Shown here: positions 46,620 to 56,559 of the stretch, in pieces
How the letters are laid out: every line of letters starts with the position of its first letter
Position numbering within the stretch: the first letter of the stretch is position 1
The notes under the pieces: model-generated
What the model was told of the DNA's origin: nothing
The model's database searches: none
The model's input: only the letters and a program-made list of their open reading frames with translations
Position numbers and translations under genes: made by a program
Origin: Psychrobacter luti
Lineage (GTDB): Bacteria; Pseudomonadota; Gammaproteobacteria; Pseudomonadales; Moraxellaceae
Length of the DNA: 64,000 nucleotides
Direction: 5' to 3'
NCBI RefSeq assembly: GCF_014192115.1
Contig: NZ_JACHXL010000004.1
Coordinates: 62,001 to 126,000, forward strand

Positions 46620-47546
46620 ATGGCATGGCAACAACTGCACTTACAATGTGAAAAAGATAACGTCGATCTCGCTGAGGCACTATTATTAGAGGCCGGCGCT
46701 CTATCAATTGCTTTAGATGACGCCGGCGACCAGCCTTTATTTGAACCACTTCCTGGTGAATCACCATTATGGGACGAGGTCATCCTCACAGGGCTGTTCG
46801 ATGCCACTACCGATGCGGGAAGCCGTCAAGCGATTGAGCAACTAAGTCATGAAATCGGTGCACAAGTACAAGCTAGCCGAACGTGGGTCAGTGCTGTCGA
46901 TGATAAGGATTGGGAACGTGAATGGATGTCCAATTATCAGCCTATCGAATGTGCTAATGACCTATGGATTGTGCCTAATTGGCTGACACCGCCAAATCCT
47001 GAAGCCACTAATATTATTATGGATCCAGGTTTGGCTTTTGGTACTGGCTACCATGCCACTACCCGCTTATGCCTTGATTGGCTGACAGAGCAAGACCTGA
47101 CCGATAAAGTCGTCATCGACTATGGCTGTGGTTCGGGCATTTTAGGTATTGCCGCGCTTTTGTTGGGCGCTCGCCAAGTTTATGCCGTTGATATTGACCC
47201 ACAAGCCGTGCTTGCGACCAATCAAAATGCTGAGCGCAATCAGGTTGATAATCGGCTGCAAGCATTTTTGCCAGAAGACTTCAATAACTACTGGCAACAA
47301 AATGATATTAAACCCGTAGAAGTGATGGTTGCCAATATTCTAGCCAAGCCGCTTATTGGCTTAGCGCCTTATTTTGCAACCTTGATGGCACCAAAAAGTC
47401 GTATCGTATTAGCAGGTTTGATTGAATCCCAAACCGAGCAAGTTACCGAAGCGTATCAGCCCTACTTTGCCCTTGATCCTAAGCACGCTTTTACCGCGCA
47501 AGAAGATCAACATTGGCAGCGTTTATCTGGTACATTTACAGGCTAG
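46620..47546 (+). CDS. prmA: PrmA, ribosomal protein uL11 methyltransferase
   Basis: It trimethylates lysines of uL11. The 308-aa length is typical. DPGLAFGTG at 135-143 and the SAM motif DYGCGSGILGIAAL from 167 are present, followed by VANILAKPL, the NILA motif near 240. The order prmA then DUF3426 then fis matches other Gammaproteobacteria, where dusB often sits before fis; dusB is absent here. Confidence 0.95.
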   Translation: MAWQQLHLQCEKDNVDLAEALLLEAGALSIALDDAGDQPLFEPLPGESPLWDEVILTGLFDATTDAGSRQAIEQLSHEIGAQVQASRTWVSAVDDKDWEREWMSNYQPIECANDLWIVPNWLTPPNPEATNIIMDPGLAFGTGYHATTRLCLDWLTEQDLTDKVVIDYGCGSGILGIAALLLGARQVYAVDIDPQAVLATNQNAERNQVDNRLQAFLPEDFNNYWQQNDIKPVEVMVANILAKPLIGLAPYFATLMAPKSRIVLAGLIESQTEQVTEAYQPYFALDPKHAFTAQEDQHWQRLSGTFTG

Positions 47547-47576
47547 CAACATTTAATTACATCTGTTACGATAGAG

Positions 47577-47609
47577 GAGCAGTTAAATGTTGTGTATTTA
47601 ACGCTGCTC
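47577..47609. repeat. Hairpin after prmA
   Basis: GAGCAG-TTAAAT and ATTTAA-(CG)-CTGCTC arms; no T-run. It may protect the prmA message end. Confidence 0.5.
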
Positions 47610-47726
47610 TATAGTTGCCTGTGGGTTATGATGGTTAGCATATCTAAATTGACATTAGAATGATTGGCAGCGGTTGGTGAGTGGCTATGCGGTATTAATA
47701 CTTATACCTTTTTGGATTCTGACCCT

Positions 47727-49046
47727 ATGACTACGCCAATAAAAACCCAGTGCCCTCATTGTCATGCTATTCTTAATATCAACAAAACTCAGTTAGATAA
47801 AAAAACAGCAAATGTCTGCTGTGAACATTGTCAGCACAGTTTTTTGGTCAATAATAATCTTATTGTCACCGCGGACACAGAACGCACGCGTGAAGATATA
47901 GCAAGTGAACGTAAAACTGCCGCAGTCGCTACTCCTAATATCCCTATTCATAAGCAAAATCCTTCTGTCTTATCAAAGACAGAATCAAAGCCAAACGTCA
48001 CATCAGAGCCAGCAGAAGCAGATATTCTTATTCATGATGATATGATTGAGGATGAGGTGATTCATGACGGCTTGATTTATGACGACATGGACATTGATGG
48101 TTTTGAAGATAAAGATAAAAATGAACATGTAGAATATGACTCATTAGATAGCATGGATGCCTGGTTGACTCAAGCAGTAGATAGCAATAATAGTAACTCT
48201 GCCGCCATTATGGGTAATCAACATGCAAAAAACACGCCTACATCATTGACTAAAAGCACGCATTCCTCAGTTAATCCAATAGTAAACCCTAGTTTACGAA
48301 GCGCTGCTTTAAAAGAGCAACCATCAGCCGCACATGTTGCCATCAGCTCAACCGCAGCCAATGACATTCATGCCAATATAGATGACAGTGCCGATGAATC
48401 ATGGCTTGAAAAACTACTCAAAGAACAAAATAAAAGTGAAGATACGCCAAAAGACCAGACTGATTTATCAGAGCTGCTTGCCAGTATGGGCGTCTCCCTC
48501 AAAGAGGAAGACCATAGCAAGGCTGCACGTCTTAAACAACAGCAGACCCAAGCAAAGTTTTCACCAACGCCTGCTAGGCGGTCGATTGCCTCGTTATTAT
48601 GGACACTTGGCTGTCTGGTATTAGCGCTACTACTATTTGCCCAGTATGTCATTTTTAATTTAGATAACTTGGTTAAAAATCCTGCTCATGCAGAGCGCTT
48701 ACAAAAAGTATGTGCCATTGTGGCTTGTAGCCTACCCAGCGCTAATTTAGCGGCTTTGAGCACAAGCGATATTAAGCATCAATCCAGTCGTATTAATACT
48801 GCCAGCTCATTTAGCGATATCAGCATCACTTTAAACAATCAAAGCACGCAAGCACAATTACTTCCTCATGTAAAAGTCAGTGTCCATGGTAACAAGGCGC
48901 TTATCGGAGAATTTATCGCGGCTCCACAGGATTATTTATTGAGTACGCAAAGCCAATTAGGCGCGCAAAGTCGCAAACAGCTCTTGTTCACCGTACCGGT
49001 TGCTAATGCTCAAATCAGTAAAGTGAGTGTCACTCCGGTTTATTAA
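47727..49046 (+). CDS. MJ0042 zinc-ribbon and DUF3426 membrane protein
   Basis: A 439-aa protein. I take the start at 47727 because MTTPIKTQCPHCHAILNINK begins the zinc ribbon exactly; the frame is open 21 codons further. Zinc ligands are C9, C12, C32 and C35. A long acidic, low-complexity region follows (about 45-270, Asp/Ser/Asn/His-rich), then one membrane helix (about 284-310) and a C-terminal DUF3426 domain with LP..KVSVHGNKALIGEFI. The family is conserved before fis in many Gammaproteobacteria; function is unknown. Confidence 0.82.
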   Translation: MTTPIKTQCPHCHAILNINKTQLDKKTANVCCEHCQHSFLVNNNLIVTADTERTREDIASERKTAAVATPNIPIHKQNPSVLSKTESKPNVTSEPAEADILIHDDMIEDEVIHDGLIYDDMDIDGFEDKDKNEHVEYDSLDSMDAWLTQAVDSNNSNSAAIMGNQHAKNTPTSLTKSTHSSVNPIVNPSLRSAALKEQPSAAHVAISSTAANDIHANIDDSADESWLEKLLKEQNKSEDTPKDQTDLSELLASMGVSLKEEDHSKAARLKQQQTQAKFSPTPARRSIASLLWTLGCLVLALLLFAQYVIFNLDNLVKNPAHAERLQKVCAIVACSLPSANLAALSTSDIKHQSSRINTASSFSDISITLNNQSTQAQLLPHVKVSVHGNKALIGEFIAAPQDYLLSTQSQLGAQSRKQLLFTVPVANAQISKVSVTPVY

Positions 49047-49239
49047 ATGTATCGCTTATCAAAAATACGATGCTACCCAATAACTTTAAAGCCAATCGCT
49101 CGAAAACAGTCTATTAAATAGAAATAAATAGCCTCAATGCTATCGTAATGCCCAATCTATTGCTGCGATAGGCGATGACTTTGTTATAATAGTATTCAAA
49201 CGCCTTATGGTTTTTCTTTACGCTCAAGGACATTATCTT

Positions 49240-49599
49240 ATGGCACCACATGCACAGTATAATGCCAATCGTTTTGACAAAAATGCTGAGAATCCTGCTG
49301 ATTACTATAAAGAGGACTACCATCGCTCAATTCACGAGGTAGAATCTTCTTTAGACAACAGCATTCATTTTCATGAACCTTTGCGGGTGCATGTAGAACG
49401 CGTGGTGCGGCAGTATTTTGCGATGTTAGATGATGAGATGCCAACAGACTTATATGATCTTATTTTAAAAGAGATTGAGCAGCCGCTGTTGTCTGTGGTA
49501 CTTGAAAAGAGCCGAGGCAATCAAACCAAGTGCGCGCAAATTTTGGGGCTTAATCGCGGTACGCTACGCAAAAAGCTAAAAATCTATGGTTTAATGTAG
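49240..49599 (+). CDS. fis: Fis-like nucleoid protein and regulator
   Basis: A 119-aa protein; the start at 49240 is preceded by AAGGA at 9 bases, better than the upstream ATG at 49207. The C-terminal helix-turn-helix NQTKCAQILGLNRGTLRKKL is the Fis DNA-binding motif and the preceding helices form the dimer. The N-terminus is about 20 residues longer than E. coli Fis. It bends DNA and regulates rRNA and other promoters in growth phase. It lies between DUF3426 and purH. Confidence 0.9.
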   Translation: MAPHAQYNANRFDKNAENPADYYKEDYHRSIHEVESSLDNSIHFHEPLRVHVERVVRQYFAMLDDEMPTDLYDLILKEIEQPLLSVVLEKSRGNQTKCAQILGLNRGTLRKKLKIYGLM

Positions 49600-49821
49600 G
49601 ACGGCTTAGCATTGATGCTTCTAATTTTGCTTAGATGACCCATACTTTTGCTTAATAATGCTAAAACCATGCGCGCCAACTCTATTTTTCAGTAATTTTT
49701 AACGGCCACTTTTAATTATCATTTTTTACAGCTACTTTTTACAGTCATTATTTATGGCAAAGCTAGAGTTTATGATCTTATCAATCACGATACACTCTGC
49801 ACTACTTGCCATTATTACCTT

Positions 49822-49850
49822 GCCAGGCGTTTACGTCAGGCTTTTTTTTA
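49822..49850 (+). terminator. Terminator-like hairpin 14 bases before purH
   Basis: GCC.GGCG-TTTA-CGTC.GGC stem (one mismatch, one G.T) followed by nine T at 49842-49850, ending just before the purH ribosome site and ATG (49864). It could end fis transcription or act as an attenuator of purH. Confidence 0.6.
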
Positions 49851-49863
49851 TGGAACTTTTTTT

Positions 49864-51444
49864 ATGAGTACAACCCCACTTGCCCTACTCTCGGTCTCCG
49901 ATAAATCTAACATCGTTGAATTCGCTCAAGGTCTGCTAAAAGCAGGTTTTAGCTTACTATCAACCGGCGGCACTTACCGCTTACTGACAGAGCACAATGT
50001 TGCTGTGACCGAAGTATCAGACTACACCGGTTTTCCTGAAATGATGGACGGCCGTGTTAAAACCTTGCATCCTAAGATTCATGGCGGCATTTTAGGGCGT
50101 CGTGGTACTGATGATGCGGTGATGAGTGAGCACGCTATTGAGCGCATTGATTTGGTCGTCGTCAACCTTTATCCGTTTGCAGAAACCATTGCGCGTAACG
50201 ACGTGACCATGAATGATGCGATCGAAAATATCGATATTGGTGGCCCTACCATGGTGCGTTCAGCAGCAAAAAACCACGCCCATGTCGGTATTGTGACTGA
50301 TCCTGCTGATTATACGCGCGTACTTGAAGCATTGGGTGAAGGTACGACACTGACCCATGCCCTACGCTACGATTTGGCGGTTAAAGCCTTTGAGCATACC
50401 GCGCAATACGACGGTATGATTGCAAATTTCCTGGGCAGCCGAGTGAATGAGACTCAAACGCCAGAGAATTTCTCCCGTACCTTTAACGTCCAACTTGAAA
50501 AAGTACAAGACCTTCGCTACGGTGAAAACCCTCATCAAAACGCCGCTTTTTATGTCGAAAATCATGCGCTAAAAAGCAAGCAAGCGTCTATTGCAACCGC
50601 GCAGCAATTGCAAGGTAAAGAGCTGTCTTATAACAATATCGCTGATACCGATGCCGCGCTTGAATGTGTTAAAGCCTTTAGCGCACCAGCTTGTGTGATC
50701 GTGAAACACGCCAATCCTTGCGGTGTGGCCGTAGATAGCGATCAAGTAGCGGCTTATCGCACAGCCTTTAGTACCGATCCTGAGTCATCTTTTGGTGGTA
50801 TTATCGCCTTTAACCGCCCACTAACGCTCGCTGCTGCCAAAGCCATTATCGACAATCAATTTGTCGAAGTTATCATTGCCCCAAGTATCGAAGATGGCGT
50901 TCTTGAGGCGACTGCGAGCAAGAAAAACGTGCGCGTCTTGGTTTGTGGTGAATTACCAACACCTGAGCAGCGCGAAAGCCAGCTTGATTATAAACGCGTT
51001 AATGGCGGCTTATTGGTGCAAGAGCAAGACTTGGGTTTAATTACCGCTAATGATTTAAAAATCGTCACTGACGTCCAGCCAACGGAAGCGCAGATTGCTG
51101 ATTTGTTATTCAGCTGGAATGTGGCTAAATACGTCAAATCAAATGCGATTGTTTATGCCAAAAATCAACGCACTATCGGTGTTGGCGCAGGTCAGATGAG
51201 CCGCGTAAACTCAGCACGTATCGCCGCTATCAAAGCTGAGCACGCTGGTCTTGCCACTGAAGGCGCGGTAATGGCATCAGATGCCTTCTTCCCGTTCCGT
51301 GATGGTATCGATAACGCTGCCGAAGTCGGTATTGCTGCTATTATTCAACCGGGTGGCTCTATGCGTGATGATGAAACAATTGCTGCCGCCAATGAGCATG
51401 GTATCGCCATGGTATTCACTGGTATGCGTCATTTCCGCCATTAA
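49864..51444 (+). CDS. purH: Bifunctional AICAR formyltransferase/IMP cyclohydrolase
   Basis: It catalyses the last two steps of IMP synthesis. The 526-aa length is typical. The N-terminal MGS-like cyclohydrolase domain has [29 protein letters not shown] and the C-terminal formyltransferase has [22 protein letters not shown] and [10 protein letters not shown]. It ends with the typical GMRHFRH. A terminator follows. Confidence 0.97.
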   Translation: MSTTPLALLSVSDKSNIVEFAQGLLKAGFSLLSTGGTYRLLTEHNVAVTEVSDYTGFPEMMDGRVKTLHPKIHGGILGRRGTDDAVMSEHAIERIDLVVVNLYPFAETIARNDVTMNDAIENIDIGGPTMVRSAAKNHAHVGIVTDPADYTRVLEALGEGTTLTHALRYDLAVKAFEHTAQYDGMIANFLGSRVNETQTPENFSRTFNVQLEKVQDLRYGENPHQNAAFYVENHALKSKQASIATAQQLQGKELSYNNIADTDAALECVKAFSAPACVIVKHANPCGVAVDSDQVAAYRTAFSTDPESSFGGIIAFNRPLTLAAAKAIIDNQFVEVIIAPSIEDGVLEATASKKNVRVLVCGELPTPEQRESQLDYKRVNGGLLVQEQDLGLITANDLKIVTDVQPTEAQIADLLFSWNVAKYVKSNAIVYAKNQRTIGVGAGQMSRVNSARIAAIKAEHAGLATEGAVMASDAFFPFRDGIDNAAEVGIAAIIQPGGSMRDDETIAAANEHGIAMVFTGMRHFRH

Positions 51445-51508
51445 TCAGCAGTTAAGATAATGCTGTTAAGACAAAAGCATTGAGAATAAATAAAAACCGT
51501 ATTGCATA

Positions 51509-51540
51509 AAAAAAGCCACTATCAATAGTGGCTTTTTTAT
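51509..51540. terminator. Bidirectional terminator between purH and ppiD
   Basis: AAGCCACTAT/ATAGTGGCTT stem with A-run before and TTTTTT after. Confidence 0.88.
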
Positions 51541-51599
51541 ATTTAAGATTTGATAAAGCTAGTTAAGACAAAGGGTTTAACAAATACCTTATAAATTGA

Positions 51600-53474
51600 T
51601 TAACGTCCTTGCGCATTAGCCATATTGGCTTTATTAATCTCAACTTTATATACCATACGTAGATAATCCAGATAATCTTGCAGCTGATCTTGACCTAAAT
51701 TATCACGAATAATGGCAGCGGTTTGTGCTCTTTGAGCATCAGATAACGGCGATTGTTGTTCTGTTTTGATGCGATCACCGACCAATAACGTCGCACCCAT
51801 TTCAGTCTCGCTAGCTACTGCCACAACACCATTGGCTGCTGCTTGCTGACTAAAGGCTAAGCCGCGCTCTTTTTCAGTCAATTGCGTGGTCTGACGGTTT
51901 ATTTCGCCTAACGCTTGTAGCTTAACTGGTTGTTTTGCAATATCAGCAGGCGTCTTAATCCTAGCGGCTAGTTTCTTCGCCTCTTTTAGTGCTAGTGCCG
52001 TCGCTTTTTGTTGGCGCAATATCTGCATAATTCTTGGCGTCGCTGCTGTCAAAGATAGCGTTTTCGTTGGACGATAGTTACTTGGTTGTACCCATACCGT
52101 GCCATTACCGACCTCAATACCTGCCGTCACTGCTTGGTCTTGAATGGTAAACTCATCAAACGCTTGCTTAATCACTGCAGGCTGCGCCAAAGCAGATTGG
52201 TTATTTTCTTTACGATAATCTTTGATACGTTTTAATGCGACGTTTTCTTGCTGAGCAATATCTTCAATACTAAAGCCATCTGCCGCCAAATCGTTAATCG
52301 CCGTCACTTTATCAGCATACATTTCCTGACGCTTATATTCTTTGGCTTTAGCCGTTAACTCTGCACGCATGCTGTCTAGACTTGGTATTTTGCTACCATT
52401 ATCTTCGGTCACAGTAAATATCTGATAGCCAAAGCTGGTCTTTACAGGCGCACTTATATCACCAACGCTCAAGCCTTCAAGCGCTTTTTCAACTGCTGGG
52501 GCATCATTACCAAATACTGATGGATTAAAGCTACCGATATCGCCACCTGTTTCTCCTGATGGATCATCAGATTCTGTTTTAGCCAGCTTAGCAAATGACT
52601 CACCTTTAGCAAGACGGGCTTTAACCTTGTCAGCGCGCGCTTTGGCATCTTTACCAGTTAGCAAGATTTGGCTGATTTTACGCTCGTCAACGACAGCCAG
52701 ACCTTGCTTATAAGCTTCATACTGCTGCTGCACATCTTCTTTGTTAACCTCATTAACCTCAATTAATTGCGGACTTAGTTGCAAATAAGCCAAATCAACC
52801 ATGGCAGCGCTTTTTAGCTTGTCTTTATTGGCATCATAGTAGGCTTGGATGTCACCCTTGTTCAATTTTACTTGTTCAGCATAGTCCTGCCAATTAAAAC
52901 GATGCAGCCAGATATTACGCGACTCTAACTGCAAGTCAATCAATTGACTAACGGCTTGCATTGGATAAACCGCTGTGCCTACGATACTGGCATTTAGCTG
53001 GTCAAGGCTTAGCTGATTGCGGAACTCTGCAAACAGCTGGTCTTTGGTCATATTGCGCTGACGTAAAAAGTTTGAAAACTGATCGTTAGAAAAGTTACCT
53101 TCCGCATCTTTAAAGATCTCTTCTTGGCGCAACAAGCGATTGATGGTGTCATCAGAAACCGTCATACCAAGCTTACCAGCCTGCTGCTCTAGTAAAGTGC
53201 GATCAATCAGCCCCTTTAAGACTTGCTCGTGTAGCACATCTTCATTTAATAAACTGGCATCATCAACTTGGTCTAAAAGCTCGGTACGGCGATTGTTTAC
53301 CGCAGTTTGATACTCGGACAGTCCTACACTTGCATCACCTACCTGAGCGATTTGGTTGGGATCGACCCCGCCTCCAAAGTAGCTTTCGACACCCAATAGA
53401 GCGAGCGGCGATAGGCATAAAATCAATAAAATGCGACCTGGCCAGCTTTTTAAAAAATCGCGCAATTTATCCAT
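51600..53474 (-). CDS. ppiD: PpiD, membrane-anchored periplasmic parvulin-type chaperone
   Basis: A 624-aa protein with a single N-terminal anchor (about 13-33: SWPGRILLILCLSPLALLG). A SurA-like helical domain follows, then a parvulin domain (about 265-365: ISQILL, KLAKTESDDPSGETGGDIG, VKTSFGYQIFTV) and a C-terminal helical part. It acts near the Sec translocon on exported proteins. The neighbour hupB on the same strand upstream is the usual one. Confidence 0.92.
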   Translation of the reverse strand: MDKLRDFLKSWPGRILLILCLSPLALLGVESYFGGGVDPNQIAQVGDASVGLSEYQTAVNNRRTELLDQVDDASLLNEDVLHEQVLKGLIDRTLLEQQAGKLGMTVSDDTINRLLRQEEIFKDAEGNFSNDQFSNFLRQRNMTKDQLFAEFRNQLSLDQLNASIVGTAVYPMQAVSQLIDLQLESRNIWLHRFNWQDYAEQVKLNKGDIQAYYDANKDKLKSAAMVDLAYLQLSPQLIEVNEVNKEDVQQQYEAYKQGLAVVDERKISQILLTGKDAKARADKVKARLAKGESFAKLAKTESDDPSGETGGDIGSFNPSVFGNDAPAVEKALEGLSVGDISAPVKTSFGYQIFTVTEDNGSKIPSLDSMRAELTAKAKEYKRQEMYADKVTAINDLAADGFSIEDIAQQENVALKRIKDYRKENNQSALAQPAVIKQAFDEFTIQDQAVTAGIEVGNGTVWVQPSNYRPTKTLSLTAATPRIMQILRQQKATALALKEAKKLAARIKTPADIAKQPVKLQALGEINRQTTQLTEKERGLAFSQQAAANGVVAVASETEMGATLLVGDRIKTEQQSPLSDAQRAQTAAIIRDNLGQDQLQDYLDYLRMVYKVEINKANMANAQGR

Positions 53475-53955
53475 AGTTATCTCTGCTTTATTAACCTATA
53501 TTGATGAAAGACCATTGTAATACTATTAATAATATCAACGCTGTATAAGCAGGCAATGGTAAGAAGAAGAACGTGTGCATTTTATCGTTGCAAAACAAGA
53601 TTTATTAACAAAGCATATAGCAAGGCTTTTAAAACCTCTTGTTTAAACAACACATCTATCGCGCGCCCTATGATACGTGATTTTTAATGCAGACTCAAAA
53701 TATTCACTCTACTATTCACACTAATTGACACAAACTATAGCACTAAAAAAAGCACCTAATCTCTAGGTGCTTTTTTGCTACATCACTCATGACTTAAATT
53801 GTACTTTGATTGTGCTTTAAGCCATGAGTTGCCATCATCAATTTACTGCCAACAAACGCTGTTGTTATTCGTGTATCACGTCGTCAACGAGCATTTGTGT
53901 ATCATAAAATAGATTGAATGAAATGGCGTAAATAAAACGGCTTGTTTTAAACGGC
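53475..53955. other. 481-base hupB-ppiD gap
   Basis: It contains the terminator at 53743-53777 and otherwise AT-rich sequence with no gene. The ppiD promoter must lie to its left. Confidence 0.4.
53743..53777. terminator. Bidirectional terminator between hupB and ppiD
   Basis: AGCACCTA...TAGGTGCT with A7 left and T6 right. Confidence 0.85.
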
Positions 53956-54228
53956 TTAGTTTAAACGCTCTTTCAAGTTTTTACCTGCTTTGAAGCTTGG
54001 TACTTTGCTTGCTGGAATGCTAAGCTCTTCACCAGTCTTAGGGTTACGGCCAGTACGAGCCTTACGGTCTTTTACGCTAAAAGTACCAAAACCAACCAAT
54101 GAAATGCTATCGCCAGCTTCTAGAGCTTCGCCAACACTTTCCATTACTGCATTCAAAGCTTCGCCAGCTTGAGTTTTATTTAGACCACTTTTCTCGGCGA
54201 TGCTATCAATTAATTCTGACTTATTCAT
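53956..54228 (-). CDS. hupB: DNA-binding protein HU
   Basis: A 90-aa nucleoid protein. [20 protein letters not shown] starts the helical dimer part; [20 protein letters not shown] carries the DNA-contacting beta arm with the RNPKTGE motif. AAGGAAAT is before the ATG. It bends and compacts DNA. Position beside ppiD is conserved in Gammaproteobacteria. Beta-type (HupB-like) naming follows this context. Confidence 0.95.
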   Translation of the reverse strand: MNKSELIDSIAEKSGLNKTQAGEALNAVMESVGEALEAGDSISLVGFGTFSVKDRKARTGRNPKTGEELSIPASKVPSFKAGKNLKERLN

Positions 54229-54869
54229 AAAATTTCCTTCAAGTTTTAGGGGGTAAAAAAACGCTCACGCCAAGTATTGTATCGCTCTCAGAGTACTTAA
54301 GCAATGAAAACCACCTGACTGGCGTATAAACAGGTTTCGCTTTGTTAACGTCTTTATAGCAAGGCAGCATAAGGAGCGCAAGCGATTTTACATATTTTTG
54401 TGCACTCTACTACGTATTTGACACCCAATGTTACTCAAAACTGCTGCAACTTTTTTGCAAAATCGCTATTTTAGCTTGTGTATTTGGCTTAGGTCTTGTG
54501 TCATTTGACGTAGAAAATCAGCTTAGCCAGTTAAACACTATAGCTTGTGCACAAACAATTTAGCTTGCGCATAAACAATGTCATCAAACGCTTATTAAAG
54601 CGCCTAATAACCTGACTGCGCCGCTAAAAACCAATTTTTATCGATTAAAATAACTACCAAGCCATACTAATACATTATCAGTCATAAATACCAGTGTCTT
54701 TATTGACTGGCAGATTGTAAGGTAATAAATTAGCAACTGACAGAAACGGGCGTTACTTTTTATTATAAAGGCGTTACTATAAGCGCAATTCTATTGTACA
54801 TTTTGGGTCGACTTTGATCCTTGCCTATCCTTTTGTCTTTCATTTACACCATAAAAACGGATTATTTAC
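54229..54869. other. 641-base gap with tandem repeats
   Basis: No gene is supported between hupB and the UbiJ-like gene. Repeats at 54541-54579 are listed separately; a related TAGCTTGTG word occurs near 54473. Confidence 0.4.
54541..54579. repeat. Two tandem 20-bp units
   Basis: TAGCTTGTGCACAAACAATT then TAGCTTGCGCATAAACAAT differ at two positions. Confidence 0.65.
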
Positions 54870-55517
54870 ATGAAGCGTTCTACGTTGTCTCACTCTCTGC
54901 TTAATATCATATTAGTGTTTATCGAGTCGGCACTGACCCTGCTGTTACGTTTAGACCCAGAGCTCCGTAAAGCCGCTTATCCGCTTGCCAAGCAAGAGAC
55001 TGTCGTCGCGCTACGACTGTATTTACCGCATGTAGAGGTGTTTGCTACCTTTAGCACCAAGGGCGTTTTATTGGACGACCGCCTACCTATCGGACGTACT
55101 GAGCCTGACGTCATTATCAATGCTTATAGCATTCAAGTCATTAATGCCATCATCACCCATGACAGCGAAACGACTGACAAGCTGCAAATGCGTGGTGAGT
55201 CGGTGCAAGTGCAGCTGGTGAAGCAGTTCATTATGCAATTGGGTCTTGGTAGTTTGATTCAAGGTTTGATTAAAAAGATTAAGGGTGGCAAAAGCAAGTC
55301 CAAGCCTACTGAAGCTGAAAAGGCCGATAAAAAAGAGAGCTATAAGCTACGTATTAAAGAGCAGCAAACTCAAATTACCACTTTAACCATCAAAAACCGT
55401 GAGCTTGAAACCACGGTAAAAGAATTACAAAGTAAACAGCAGACCTTTATTATTACTAGCATAGTCGCTGCTATTATCGCTATTGCTGCCATCATCGCTC
55501 TATTTATAATGACCTAA
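54870..55517 (+). CDS. SCP2/UbiJ-like protein with coiled coil and C-terminal membrane anchor
   Basis: A 215-aa protein. Residues 10-130 resemble the SCP2 domain of UbiJ-type proteins: hydrophobic N-terminal helix with IESAL..LL.LDPE, then ALRLYLPHVEV and PDVIINAYSIQVINAI, KLQMRGES. A Lys/Ser/Glu stretch (about 138-160) and a coiled coil (about 160-190, heptad of Ile/Leu and Glu/Gln) are followed by a Gly-free Ile/Ala helix (about 192-214), probably a membrane anchor. UbiJ assists ubiquinone synthesis by binding lipid; this role is inferred from the fold. A terminator follows. Confidence 0.5.
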   Translation: MKRSTLSHSLLNIILVFIESALTLLLRLDPELRKAAYPLAKQETVVALRLYLPHVEVFATFSTKGVLLDDRLPIGRTEPDVIINAYSIQVINAIITHDSETTDKLQMRGESVQVQLVKQFIMQLGLGSLIQGLIKKIKGGKSKSKPTEAEKADKKESYKLRIKEQQTQITTLTIKNRELETTVKELQSKQQTFIITSIVAAIIAIAAIIALFIMT

Positions 55518-55578
55518 TTCGATAATGAAGTAGCTTTACAATAATGTACGGCTACTAAGCTTCTTTCCGCTAGATGTA

Positions 55579-55618
55579 GCGTTTAATAATACTCAGCATT
55601 ATTAAACGCGTTTTGTTA
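55579..55618 (+). terminator. Terminator after the UbiJ-like gene
   Basis: GCGTTTAATAAT/ATTATTAAACGC perfect 12-bp stem followed by GTTTTGTTAT. Confidence 0.82.
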
Positions 55619-55764
55619 TATATAGGTCTGCTCTAATATCTTTCTCTAATATATAGCGGCCACGTTATTGTGCACTTTTTCTCCCCGCGATTACTCCTTA
55701 ATATCTGCGTCATTGTTTTTATCAATCATGGTCATAAGTTTCGCTCACCATTCAACCACACTTT

Positions 55765-55798
55765 AATCTTGACTAAATTACTCGGGATTGATTATAAT
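55765..55798 (+). promoter_or_regulatory. iscR promoter with an IscR type-1-like site
   Basis: -35 TTGACT (55769-55774), 18-base spacer, -10 TATAAT (55793-55798). AATCTTGACTAAATTACTCG then GGATT at 55765-55789 fits 20 of 25 positions of the E. coli type-1 IscR consensus, as counted by eye, and covers the -35 box as in the E. coli isc promoter. The mRNA leader to the iscR ATG is about 240 bases. Confidence 0.65.
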
Positions 55799-56046
55799 GA
55801 CTCTATCGTTGCACACATCGGGTAAACCATCTGCTGTTTAATAGCGACAAGACACCACTTAGTCGATAGATGATTTCCCTTCATAGAAGTGTCAATGCTA
55901 TTAAATATTAATAGTTAGCTGCTAATAAACTACTTATGACTCATAAATGGTTGAACGTTTGATTGCTAGCAGCACACTTCTAAAAATACGACATGACTAA
56001 GATCGTTGTTAAATAAATTTATCCTTAAAAGGTTTGGAGATAACAT

Positions 56047-56559
56047 ATGCGTTTGACTACTAGAGGCAGATACGCCGTGACCGCTTTACTTGATTTGGCA
56101 CTGCAAACCAGCCAACAAGAGAGCGCCGTCTCTTTATCAGACATTGCCAAGCGGCAATCGATATCTATCTCTTATCTTGAACAGTTATTTTCCAAACTGC
56201 GTAAACGTGGTTTAGTCACCAGTATTCGCGGTGCAGCAGGCGGCTATCATCTGGCTAAGCCACTTAATGAGATTGATGTGATGAGCATCATTTCTGCCGT
56301 CGATGAATCTGTGGATGCGATGCAGTGCGGCGGACGCGGCGACTGTCAAAGTGGTACAATGTGCCTAACGCATGATTTATGGTGCGCTCTATCTAATCAT
56401 GTTGAACAGTACTTGAAAAATATAACACTAGCGCAATTATTAGACATGGAACACGTGCAGTCAGTCTCAGACCGTCAGCACCTCTCTTTTCCAAAAGAAA
56501 CTTCTATGAAAGACATCAATACTATTACTCTATCGACCAGCGAGGCAAACCCAGCATGA
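56047..56559 (+). CDS. iscR: IscR, Fe-S-sensing Rrf2-type repressor of the isc operon
   Basis: A 170-aa winged-helix protein. [20 protein letters not shown] opens the DNA-binding domain. Cys94, Cys100 and Cys106 with His109 bind the [2Fe-2S] cluster, matching C92/C98/C104/H107 of E. coli. Holo-IscR represses the isc operon; apo form acts on other promoters. The TGA stop overlaps the iscS ATG (ATGA). It begins the operon after a 240-base leader. Confidence 0.95.
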   Translation: MRLTTRGRYAVTALLDLALQTSQQESAVSLSDIAKRQSISISYLEQLFSKLRKRGLVTSIRGAAGGYHLAKPLNEIDVMSIISAVDESVDAMQCGGRGDCQSGTMCLTHDLWCALSNHVEQYLKNITLAQLLDMEHVQSVSDRQHLSFPKETSMKDINTITLSTSEANPA

